Source: Metridium senile
Lineage: Eukaryota; Cnidaria; Anthozoa; Actiniaria; Metridiidae
Direction: 5' to 3'
Length of the DNA stretch: 64,000 nucleotides
Assembly (NCBI GenBank): GCA_949775045.1
Contig: OX459096.1
Span: forward strand, 38,611,316-38,675,315
Below, piece by piece: positions 47,063 to 57,586 of this stretch (position 1 is the stretch's first letter; each line of letters begins with the position of its first letter). The notes beneath the pieces are model-generated. The model was not told where the DNA came from. It did no database searches and saw only the letters and a list, made by a program, of their open reading frames with translations. The position numbers and the translations under genes were made by a program.

Positions 47063-49539
47063 TTAGTCTTTTTTTACTTGGGGATCTTGGTCTTCTTCTG
47101 GTGGTGGACGTACTACCATTATTGGCATGTGGGTAGTGTTATGATGGATGCAATAATCACTGACACTACCCAACAGAGTGCGTCTCACAGTACCCTGACC
47201 ACGTGATCCCACCACTAGCAGGTCAGGCTGAACATCTTTGCAGAAACTGCAGATTACTTCTCCTGCATGGCCATTTTCTTTGTATAGCTGGATATGCGGT
47301 TTGGCAGGCCTTCCTTCGGCTTCTGGGAAACGCTCACGGACTTTTTTAACGAACGTTGCTCCGATTTCCTTTAATGTTTCCGCGGCCTTATCGTCTGCGT
47401 CTTTTACGCATCTGCTCCAATCCTCGTAGTAAGAAAACCCATCTATACGGAAATAAATAACAGTTTTCAAAATAATAATAAAAAGACAATCAGTCGATAT
47501 ATAAAGATGAGAGGCCTAGTCTGGGACCTAAACTCGCCTTAACTCGCAGCGAGTTTGGGCGAGTTAAGGCGAGTTAAGGCGAGTTAAGGGAAAATCAAAA
47601 TTTCAATGCTGCGAGTTAAGGCGAGTTAAGGAGAGTTAAGGAGAGTTAAGGAAAAATCCCATAATTTGGAGTGACACTAAAAGAACATGACTTATATGTG
47701 TATATTTCAGCTTTGTGAGATGAGGTTAAGGCAATTCCCTGTGCATTATGGCATTGAGTAATTTACTGCGAGCTTGTGCGAGTTAATGCGAGTTTGTGCG
47801 AGTTAATGCGAGTTTGTGCGAGTTAAGGCGAGTTTGCGCGAGTTAAGGTCCCAGACTAGGCCTGATGAGAGAGTTGATCAAAGATAGTTTGAAGAATTGA
47901 TGAATAAGCCAGCTAGAATTATCAGTACACTCTTTACGAACAAGTTTGTCACCCGCCAAGTGAAAAGCCTACAAGTGTACTATGGTTAACCTATGTATAC
48001 TTTACTAGAATGCATGGATTTAATTTAACATCGCATCACTTGCCAAATGTGTTATTGAGAAATGACCGTTTTGACTTATTAGACAAAAAGAAAGGCGCGC
48101 CAAATGCAAATTTAGCTTCCAAACAGATCCATGATCCATGATGCGCCACTAGCTTCTAGGCTGTACTGACAAACTTTAACGGAAAGGGTGTGAATGAATG
48201 AATAAATGAATGAATGAATGAATGAATGAATGAATGAATGAATGAATGAATGAATGAATGAATGAATGAATGAATGAATGAATGAATGAATGAATGAATG
48301 AATGAATGAATGAATGCAAATAGAGTATTTTGCTGAGATTTTTACTCGATGCATGAGTATATTATTAGCGGCATGAGATGTATAAAATGTTTTCAGCCCC
48401 AAGGATTATAATGAAATCTGAAGTAACGTTGTGTTCAGGTTATTAGGTGGTGTATGGAGTTAATCACCATGAATATACTTACAGGGGTAGGGTGCGGAAG
48501 GCATCGAAGGCAGCTCAAATGCATGATACAGGAAAACATGGTCGTCAAGTTTCATAACATTGTCAAAGTAAACTGCAAAATATAGAAAATGATCATATCA
48601 CCAAATGACAGCTTATATATATTTCCATTCCATTTTTTTTAAAAGATTCATGATTTATAAACAAGAGTTTCTATTTACAATATAACAATATGACAATATA
48701 TAACAGGTACGACCAACAAACACATGTTGAATACTTCATAAGTTACTAAAATATACAAAGTCAATTTTCTTGTAGTGCTTTAATAGTTTTTCCAGATGAG
48801 AGCTCCCTCCAGCGCTTTTTTACACAAGATTCAATTGTGAAAAACCATTTGCGTCCATTGATGTGATTAAAAATTAATGAGTCACAATTTATACAAAAAA
48901 AAATTATTTTGGACTTCAAATCAGTTCAGATTTAATTTCTTGAAATTATTCCTTGAAAAAATTGTTATTGATCCTTGGTGTTAAAGCAATTCATTGAAGG
49001 TGCTATAATATCACCTTTATAACTAAATGTATTTTTAAATATCTTACAATAGCTAGTACTTATAAACATTTCCCTCGACTATTAACACAGAAAACCTGCA
49101 CAAAATTGGCGATATTTAAAGGTAAAAGCTGTTTTTGATGGCTTTATGGTTGTATAAGCAAAAATAATTAAGAAATAGCTAGAATATATTTAATTAAAGT
49201 GTGCAATGACGCTTGACCGTGATATTAAATGTAAACCGATAGTTTTAATAAACGTACGTTCAGGCTTGTTTTCCTTTCTAGAGGATAAAATGTGTTTACT
49301 TATCATAAAATTAACTATTACTGAACAAAACACTGCAACAATCACCTAATCCTGTAAAACAATAAATATTGTATCCTGGGAGAATAGTCAAACAATAAAA
49401 ACTGTGTCAAAAAGCAGTCGAGATACTCACAATTCAGGGCTCTAATGCTGTGTTCACTGCCATCGCAAGCAACGATAATTTTTCTTGTACATGTTTCATC
49501 ACAATTGAAAAGCTTGCCAGAATTCTTGGAATCAGTCAT
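47063..49539 (-). CDS. Universal stress protein gene 6 (three exons, 192 aa; last intron absent)
   Basis: Coding exons: 49431-49539, 48483-48572 and 47063-47442. The third exon corresponds to exons 3 and 4 of the other genes fused without an intron. Start is the ATG of MTDSKNSGKLFNCDETC; no earlier in-frame ATG exists. Landmarks: KIIVACDGSEHSIRALN (about 20-36), VFLYHAFELPSMPSAPYP, a helix with YYEDWSRCVKDADDKA, a lengthened linker VKKVRERFPEAEGRPAKP that paralogues 1-5, 8 and 9 lack, then the motif G145-SR-G148-x9-G158-S159 and SVSDYCIHHNTTHMPIMVV. Cys residues are more frequent than in the neighbours. It is closest to gene 7, next to it, and the two are evidently a tandem duplication. Intron 2 holds a MITE and a TGAA microsatellite. 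Confidence 0.92.
47512..47863. mobile_element. 352-bp MITE built of GCGAGTTAAG repeats
   Basis: Inverted ends AGGCCTAGTCTGGGACC and GGTCCCAGACTAGGCCT are flanked by the direct repeat GATGAG (47506-47511 and 47864-47869). Both subterminal regions consist of tandem GCGAGTTAAG, GCGAGTTAAT and GCGAGTTTGT units around a short unique centre. It lies in intron 2 of USP gene 6, 69 bp from the fused exon. Confidence 0.85.
48194..48317. repeat. (TGAA)n microsatellite, ~30 units
   Basis: An almost pure TGAA tetranucleotide run in intron 2 of USP gene 6. The open frame through it on the minus strand (a Ser-Phe-Ile-His repeat) is compositional. Confidence 0.97.
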
Positions 49540-50481
49540 TTCAAACAAGGCCGTTTAAATAAATCTGGATCACAATTGCAGTCCTTGAAACGGATCTAGA
49601 TAATCTGAATTAACGAATCTGAAAGCGCGTGGTCTCGTTTGTCCGAGTATTTCTCGACTTGACGAGTGAATACCGAGTCGGATCCGAACGATTCCGGGGA
49701 TCTGTTATTGTTTACTAACTGTTTCAAATACCGTGGTATAAACACAACAGCCACAATAATAATGTAACGATAAACGATAATGATGCATGCCCCTACAGTG
49801 CCGCCGGACACCCATAGTGCCACAATTACAACTATGTTATTTGAGATATTTAGGGACTGCACACCCCCTAACACCAAATTAAAGTGCCCTTCATTAGCAA
49901 TTGGGACACCCTCTGACAAATTTCTGGATCTGCCCCTGTACAGGATGCCCAACACTACAAACGGCTGCAAGGGAGTCTAATAGAAGGTTTAATCAACAAG
50001 AATTACAAACAAGAGGGTCCTGAAGGGGGGTCCGAATCCCATTTCCCAGTTTATATTTGGACCAAATCCCAGTCAAAAATCCTATTATCCCATCTGGTTT
50101 TGCTCAAGTTTTCAATCCCATTCCCATTTTCTATTGTTCTTTTAATTGTAAATCCCTGTCCCAGTGCATCCAATCCCATTTTCCCAGTCAAAAATAAGGC
50201 CAATCCTAGCGTATAGCTCCCATTTTACCCCATAATTCAGGTCGACCCTCGGACAATGTGAATGAAATAGACAAAATTAAATATTTATTCTAATTTTTTA
50301 ATTTATTTTCAGAACTATATGATAGAAATGAAAACAATTACAAATATACAACACTCAACTTGTGTTCTATAAATGATTTAAAGTTTTAGCGATTGCAAGT
50401 ATGATAATTACAGCTAGCATTACATCATCTTCTGTTGCTGCTTGTTGCAGCTAAAATACTCATGTTAGGTAAGTGTTTATG
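49540..50481. other. Spacer between USP genes 6 and 7
   Basis: It contains an interspersed repeat (about 49780-49945, related to 16770-16905) and a low-complexity stretch at about 50010-50230. The latter is made of repeated AATCCCA / TCCCAGT words, an imperfect short tandem array. No gene is visible. Confidence 0.6.
50010..50230. repeat. Degenerate tandem array of AATCCCATTTCCCAGT-like units
   Basis: The words AATCCCATTTCCCAG, AAATCCCAGTCAAAAATCC, CAATCCCATTCCCATTTTC and CAATCCCATTTTCCCAGTCA recur at irregular spacing. An imperfect minisatellite upstream of USP gene 6. Confidence 0.65.
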
Positions 50482-52514
50482 CTAGTCTTGCTTGACCTCA
50501 GATTCATTGTGTTCTAACGGTGGAGGGACCACTACTACAGGGACATGAGTCACATTATGGTGGATACAATAATCACTGACACTACCCAGAAGTGTGCGTC
50601 TAATTGTACCCTGACCACGTGAGCCAACAATGAGTAAAGCAGGGTTGATGTCTTTGCAAAAATTGCAAATCAATTCCCCTGCTCTGCCATTTTCTTTATA
50701 CAACTGTATGTGAGGTTTTTCCTTGCTGTCATCTGGAAACTTTTCTTTCACTTTTTTGATGCATTTTCCCCCTGTAGCTTGCAATAATTCAGTGGCTTCT
50801 TTATCTGCTTGGCCAACAAATTTACTCCACTCTTCATAATAAGAGAAGCCATCTAGAAAGAATTTAAGAATTTAAAATAGAAAAATTAATAAAGAAAAAT
50901 AAATTGCTAGTACAGTCAAGTGCACGCCATGACATTGCATGATCCACTTAAATATTGTGCAAGTCTAATATTAATTGGCACAATTCTCATTGAATCAGCA
51001 CAGAAAAGATACTTACATGGATATGGTGCAACAGGTAATTGTGGCAGCTCAAATGCATGATAGAGGATTATATGGTCATTAGCCCTCATTACACTGTCCA
51101 AGAAGACTAAAAACAGGGAGAAAAAATTATAAATGGTAAATTCAATAAAAAATATTTTGCAAACAGAAAAAAACTAAAATCTAATTTCTTCCCTTTTCCT
51201 TTCACACATGTCAATTTTCAAAACATTCAACCCATTCCACCTGCAAACACATTTATTTTCTATTGGAAGAACTTTTCTACATCCACTTCACATGATGCAA
51301 ATGGTTACAGTAAAGCTACAAAAAACTGTGAATGCTTAAAATATATCTGGAATATTATGTTGACATGGTTTTGGATAAGGATGTGCCTCCAGCCTGGCCC
51401 AATCTCAGGCATTCGAGAGTTAAAATGATGAACTCAATATTCAAGACCAAGTGAAAAATGCACCCTCTTTTATTCATACATGTCCTGTATCATGAGACGC
51501 AGTGCTGACACACACACACATACAAATGGGCAAACTTTGACCTTTTGTCATAATTATAGATCCTGTTTAAGACAATTTTTGGGGTATTACCCCTCGTAAG
51601 GCAGCAAGGCCAAAACCATGAATTATACCCCATCCAGTGGCACGTCATAACTGTATGTATAAGAAATAATATATGGAAGTACGAAGTACCCCCCCCCCCC
51701 CCCCCCAGGTTTCTTTTACAATGGACATTATACTATTTATATATTATTCTATCATCCAGCAGCCAATTGGACTCATTCCAGACACATTTTTAAGTGTTTA
51801 CGGTTTTCTTAGTCTCACGCGCACATAATATTATGGCAATCGTGAATAAATATATAAAACTCCTTCTCCACTTTCGATTGTTAGAATAATTATTGATGAA
51901 TTAAAAACGCTCATAATACAAAAATTAAAACTGTTAATTCATGATTTAATAACAGGATGATCAATTTAAGGTGCTATTTTTGACACGTAGTACATATAGC
52001 TCGGTCACGCTATATCGCTGGAGGGATTAATTGTCACGTTGGCTAGTTTTTACATGTCTAAAATTATTAAATATCGTACAGAACGTTTTATATACGTTGC
52101 TACGAAAATGACCGGGAACTACATTGTTTAAAGATCGTTTGAATTTTATCTTATTTTATAACTGGAGTTATAGGAACAAAATTGCAAAGGAAATATGCAA
52201 AACGCTTTCATCTCGACCTGCTAAATGCAAATATACAACTTTTTGCTTTCAGTCTTTTAAATGCGCTGTTTATATCTAAACTTATGTAGGCTAAAAATTG
52301 GAAGAAAATAACTTAATATAACAATAACATTAAACAATAATGATTAATAGGTGGGACAACTATACCACATCAAAATACTGCAGATATAGCGGTACATGCA
52401 CTTACAATTCAAAGCTCTTTCACTGTGCTCGCTTCCATCACATGCTATAACAATTTTTCTTCTTTGGCAAGTTTTACCGTCTTCACAATGGAAAGGATTT
52501 TCGGGCTCAGCCAT
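50482..52514 (-). CDS. Universal stress protein gene 7 (three exons, 189 aa; last intron absent)
   Basis: Coding exons: 52406-52514, 51017-51106 and 50482-50852, with the same fused third exon as gene 6. Landmarks: KIVIACDGSEHSERALN (about 20-36), IILYHAFELPQLPVAPYP, GFSYYEEWSKFVGQADKEA, a linker VKEKFPDDSKEKP, LYKENGRAGELICNFCKD, the motif G143-SR-G146-x9-G156-S157 and SVSDYCIHHNVTHVPVVVVPPP. Exon 1 has the Cys pattern HCEDGKTCQRR, similar to NCDETCTRK in gene 6. Exons 1 and 2 have the same lengths as in gene 6 (109 and 90 nt); the linker is three residues shorter. It is an ATP-type USP by motif. Introns are shorter than in genes 1-5 and largely free of repeats. Confidence 0.92.
51690..51707. 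repeat. Poly-C run
   Basis: About 18 C residues in intron 1 of USP gene 7. Similar runs are at 21071-21092 and (as G) about 6294-6308. Length is unreliable in assemblies. Confidence 0.8.
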
Positions 52515-52917
52515 GATGAACACGACAGTTGATATGCCTTGCAATTATCGTTCTTTGAAATGTTTACAGATGAATCGAACAATGGAACCTGGCCACCGCA
52601 TGCGCGTAAACACGGAACTGGAAGCGTGAGAGAAGGCACGGTACCGTTGCACGCGACGGGTGACTGTTGCGCGTGACCGCCACGAGAGATTTCCGAATCT
52701 ATTCCGACCAATTATTGACTTCTGAATCTCGGTTCTTCCGGGTTCTTCCATTCTGTTTTCTTTCCGGCGGAAAAAATGAACAGCCTTTTGAATGAGTGTT
52801 ATTGCCACTTTCACCTTTATGTGGAGAACAACAAGACAAAATATGGGGGCATATCGCAGCCTGAGTAATTATATATTGTATTTGTAAACTTTGTTATGTG
52901 CACCTCACATTATTAGA

Positions 52918-52984
52918 TAGCCTGTGTTACAGCCGGAATTTTTCTCTCGAAAGTGGAGAAAAATTCCAGCTGTAACACAGGCTA
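52918..52984. mobile_element. 67-bp palindromic mini-element with 9-bp TSD
   Basis: The element TAGCCTGTGTTACAGC...GCTGTAACACAGGCTA is almost a pure palindrome, with an inner GAATTTTTCTC / GAGAAAAATTC stem. It is flanked by perfect direct repeats ATTATTAGA (52909-52917 and 52985-52993). The termini and TSD length match the element at 8577-8650. Confidence 0.9.
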
Positions 52985-53094
52985 ATTATTAGAGTGCATG
53001 CATTTATTCATCAACAAAATCTGTACTTAAAGGATTTGGAATGAATTGATTATTCCTACAGATTTTGTTGATCAAAGGATTTGGAGTAAATTGA

Positions 53095-53305
53095 TGAGCC
53101 CCTCCCAGGGATCTTAGGGATCAAGGGAGCACAGGCATTCATTTTTAGGGATCAAGGGAGCAAAATATGATAAAACAATAGTTTTTGGGATCATGGGAGC
53201 ATATTAGGTAAAACATTTTAGGGAGACAGTTATTTTATTTATGGGGAACAAGGGAGAAAATGCTAAAAGATCAAAGGAGCATTGATCCCCCCTGTGAGGG
53301 GCTCA
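53095..53305. mobile_element. 211-bp MITE with 'GGGATCAAGGGAGCA' repeats
   Basis: Ends TGAGCCCCTCCCAGGGATC and GATCCCCCCTGTGAGGGGCTCA are inverted repeats, flanked by TTGA on both sides (53091-53094 and 53306-53309). The centre has several copies of a GGGATCAAGGGAGCA-like word. Confidence 0.75.
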
Positions 53306-53964
53306 TTGATTCTGTCATGCAACATTGATTTAGAGGGGAGGGGGAGGATTTTAGGAACAAAATGCGTTTTGGTGAAGTTTTTTTCGATATTTTTTTAGAA
53401 GATTGTAGCTTCCTCCACAGCCATTCTTTTAGTGTCAGTTTTAATTAGTCACAGCTAGCTGCAGAGAAGGCAACAACCACACAGGATCAAAGAAAACTTG
53501 AAAATTATACTCTCTTTTTCCATCTTCGAAAATGTCTAATTTAAAAGTACTATAAAAACAAAAGCTCAAACAACTTTGATTTATTTGTGTAAAGTAGACT
53601 TTTGGCTGTTCCTATATAGACTATATATGAATATACACACCTATTTCAAAAACCTCCTCCAATCAAGCACAATTTGTCTAGACAACTAAACACTTGAACT
53701 GTAAACAACAGTTGATGTGAACATAAAACAGGTAGAAATATGACATCTCTGATAAAACTGAACCAAAAATGTATTGTATATATCAGTGGTAAAGTGGCCT
53801 AATAGGAGTGTTGAGTGTAGCTTTAGTTGTGGCAAAGATATTTGAAAAGGTTTACATTATATTGTTTGAACAGCAGAACAGTACCCTACAGTTTGACTAG
53901 CTATAAAACCACAACCACTCAATGGTTATAACTGAGTTTTACTCAAAGATATAACTAAATATAT

Positions 53965-55766
53965 TTATTTTTTACTAGTTTGATTTTCAAATCCTAGCTT
54001 GGCCTTTTGCTTGACTGGTACTATTGATACAGGGACAGGTGAATGGTGGAGACAGAAATCACTGACACTTCCAACAAGGGTACGACGCACTGTTCCCATT
54101 CCTCGACTGCCCATTATGATTTGATCAGCCTTTTGGTCTTTGGCAAGATTGCAAATAACTTCACCTGGTTCACCACTTTCCTTGAACAGCTTGCATTTTA
54201 GCTAAAATTATACATAAAATATTAATTTAAATTGGGTAGTCTAAAACTTTGGGTGCAGCCCAACCCACAACTAGTCAGTGTTTTTACAACATGCCAACAA
54301 CAACAAAAAAACTTGAAATACTCACTTTATTTTCATTACACTTCTTTTCATAGTACTCCATAACCTTAGTTGCATCCTCCAAGTTTTTCTTCATATGCTT
54401 TTCCCAGTCTTCAGGGAAAGCAAAACCATCTAAAAAATGTCAGAATTGAAATATATATTATGTGATTTTTGCAAAAGAATTTTATATTGATTATGGCAAT
54501 TATCATCCTAGCTAATAGTCCTCTCTGTAACCACGCATAATAGTTCCAAGTTGAGGTTCGCGTTGTCTTTATCGTTGGTGTGTCTTTATTGAGCTAATAA
54601 AGTTACATTGATGTCCATATAAGGTTCTATAGGCTCAACTACATGTAAATTACCAAATAATAAAGGTCTATAAAATATATAAACCAAGCAAAATATAACC
54701 TGCTTATAATATACTTACATGGGTATGGTGTTGGAGGTGCAGTATATAGGTCATATGTATGGACTATAAGTACTTCATCATTGCTTTTGTGTGCACTATT
54801 ATTGTACCCTGTAAAACATTCAAAAGTAAGGTATAATATAAGCACATATATATAGAGGGTGGCCAAGGGGATTACGCGTGACGCATGATTTAGGCTAAAA
54901 TAAGTGTGTGATTCGTGAAAATAACAACGATTTAATTGTTACACATGAATACTATGTTGATCTTTAATTAAATTTCTATGTGATGTGTGAATATCATCAA
55001 TATTGATTTGTGAAACATGATGATGACCACCGTCTATATATATCACTACCACCATCATAACCACATGCACCACCACTTTTATCTTCATTAGGGTCAACTA
55101 TTTGATATTTTATGTGCAGAAGGGAGGGGATTATGCCAATTCTAATTAGTTTGCTTGATTTTTTCTTTCTTTCCGTGTTGCACACAATACACAATTTACT
55201 ACTTGCTAGACAGAACCCCTAACAGATATCACATAAAAACATACACCCCCATCCACTGGGGCTTTAATTATAATCACCTAAACACCATATCATGCATCAT
55301 CACACCAATCACCAGCATATACCACCAAAATTGCAACGCATCATGTTTCCGTTTCATATAATAATTGAGTTTTTAGCATATTGTAGCCATATATAGTTTA
55401 GTCTACGCTTAATTACGTTTTTCAGGCTCTAGGGCCTCAAAAATCTAGGGCCTCAAAAATATACTTGTAAATTCATGTCATTTGTCTCAAGGTGTCAAAT
55501 CTCCCATATCAAATAAAGTACAAAGTGTTTATTGAAAACAGCGTGGAACTAGCACAATTGTACATAGAACTTTCACATTGCCACGAGAGAAAACTCGAAG
55601 AAAATTATATCGGTAAAAATAATAATTCGTGTGGGCATGTTTGCATGCAAGCAGGAAAAATATTGCTTACAATCGGCTGAAATTACTTACAATTAAAAGC
55701 AGCTTCACTGTTTTTACTTCCATCTACTGGAATTAGAACTTTTCTTGCAGCTTTTTGATCAGCCAT
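53965..55766 (-). CDS. Universal stress protein gene 8 (four exons, 168 aa)
   Basis: Coding exons: 55691-55766, 54719-54808, 54326-54429 and 53965-54201, phases 1, 1, 0, with a Trp codon split by intron 1. Landmarks: ARKVLIPVDGSKNSEAAFN (about 7-25), VLIVHTYDLYTAPPTPYP in exon 2 (the usual ELPxxP is DLYTAP here), FPEDWEKHMKKNLEDATKV in exon 3, and LFKESGEPGEVICNLAKDQ, then the nucleotide motif G121-SR-G124-x9-G134-S135 in exon 4. SVSDFCLHHSPVPVSIVPV follows, with a Lys-rich tail (KQKAKLGFENQTSKK). The gene is compact, about 1.8 kb. Family role as for the other copies; specific function unknown. Confidence 0.92.
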
Positions 55767-57586
55767 CTTTCGTGCCACAATGTATATTCAGACTTTCATC
55801 CAATACTGAACGAACAGCAATGGATCGAACACACGATTATGTACCTGGTCGCTCCGAGAAACCTCGAGTAACCACCGAAGCTTGACACATGGTACCTCGA
55901 AACATGCCAAATGACACGTCGACCACAGGTAGCCCAAAAACAAGAACTTTTCAGTCAACAACTGCTGTGGCAAGAAAACTAAAGATTCTTTTTGTGCAAA
56001 ACATTGATAGAACACAAACATTAAAAGCGTGCAACAGAGAGGGCATTTAGTCAAACCGTTGAATAGTAAAAGTAGAAACACAATTTCAATTTCAATTTCA
56101 ATTTCAATTTCAATTTCATTAATATTCAAAAAATCATAACTTTCGATTACTATATCAAAATTGAATTATTTCTTCACATCCTCTTACACAGCTCTTTCAA
56201 GTGTGCTATATTAAATTTTCGATTGAGATTTTATTCCATTTCCATCCAAAATGATGACATCACTTTCCCGCCAAAAATGTCGGAATTCAAAAAAGTAAAA
56301 AGACAGAATTTTGAGTATTGGTGAAAGTCTTCAAAATTACCAAAAAATGTTAATGAAACTCTCAAAAGTGATACCTAAATGAGACAATTCAGACCCCTTC
56401 TAGCGGGGGTACTCCCATATATTTACTTTTTATTCACTATACGGGGATGATCCGCTGAACAGCTGGTATGGTTTTTCGAGCTTTCTGTCATAAACAGGGT
56501 ATGGCTTTCTGAGTTTTCTGTCATGAACAGGGTATCCTTTTTACTCCATTTCCCAATTTCCATAGTTTTTTGTCATATTCAGGAAGCAAGCTGATATGTT
56601 AATAAGGTAATATGATGAGCAGCGCGGTCTTTCTTCTTTCGGGAAATTCAGCACGTTTTCGCAGCATAAACAGGGTCCTAAACTGTCATAAACAGGGTCC
56701 CATTTTTATCCCTTGTCATAAACAGGGTATAAGAATTTGTTTTTTTCTGTCATAAACAGGGTAACTGCTTTAGGATCCCAGCGGAACACCCCTACCAAAT
56801 CCTAGCAGAGTACCCCTCCTCCCCCCCCCCCTTCCCCCGGGCTTCTAGCCAGACATATTGTTTTCTATTGTTAATTAGCAATATTTAGTACTATTAGCAA
56901 TAATTGTTTCACAGGTATATTACTTGTGCTCCATCATAGGAAAATTAAAGAAAAGGAAAAAAATAACAAATTATGAATGAATGACAGCATTTGGATTTTT
57001 ATTGATTTTATTTTGAATTAATTCTTCAGTTCCTAACTGACTGTAATTGTAACAATAAATTTGTTATCCTAAAATCTTAAATGTGAAATAAAGCAAAGAA
57101 AAAGAACCATTAGCATTTTGTGTCCCATGCATGCAGAGTACTATTTTTCCAAAAACAAAAACAATTTGAAAATAGGCTCTGCTTAGTAGCTGGGAACATT
57201 TTTTGGATCCAATTTAACAAATTATGAAACCAACCTAATATGAAAATACAGCTATTTTTTTAATTTTCTTTTTCTTTAAAGTTGTAAATAATAATTATAA
57301 TACAGCCTTTTTTTTCCCTCTTTACCCAATAAAAACAATTAAATGCACAATTATATCTTTAATATAATATATATGCATGCACATCCCTAAAGTCTATATG
57401 TAACCTTTGTTATGAAAGAGTCTACTGAAGAATTCAGTTATTTAAAAGGCTATCTATAGCACAATCCAATAAAGAAGTCCTTATCTGGCAGACAATTCTA
57501 CAGGATAATAGACTTACTAAAGTTTTCACTGGATAAGAAATTTAAAAAGAAACTACTTAATTTCACCCTTAGTAGCTTAATCAAGA
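55767..57586. other. Spacer between USP genes 8 and 9
   Basis: It contains an (AATTTC)n hexanucleotide run at about 56083-56118 and a repeat-rich stretch at about 56395-56845. In that stretch TGTCATAAACAGGGTA-like words recur at least six times and the sequence ends in a C run. No gene is visible. Confidence 0.6.
56395..56850. repeat. Interspersed repeat with recurrent 'TGTCATAAACAGGGTA' words
   Basis: It begins GACCCCTTCTAGCGGGGGTACTCCC, partly mirrored near the end by GGAACACCCCTACC and GAGTACCCCTCC. CTGTCATAAACAGGGT or variants occur near 56487, 56520, 56677, 56692, 56716 and 56748. A transposon remnant or minisatellite of unknown class; no coding potential. Confidence 0.65.

Larger units (their letters stand above)
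52515..53964. other. Spacer between USP genes 7 and 8
   Basis: It holds the promoter region of USP gene 7 and two MITEs (52918-52984, 53095-53305). Between them is a short inverted pair, CATCAACAAAATCTGTA and TACAGATTTTGTTGATC (52990-53075). No gene is visible. Confidence 0.6.

Noticed and set aside
48112..48402. Open frame encoding a Ser-Phe-Ile-His repeat
   Set aside because: It is the (TGAA)n microsatellite read on the minus strand.
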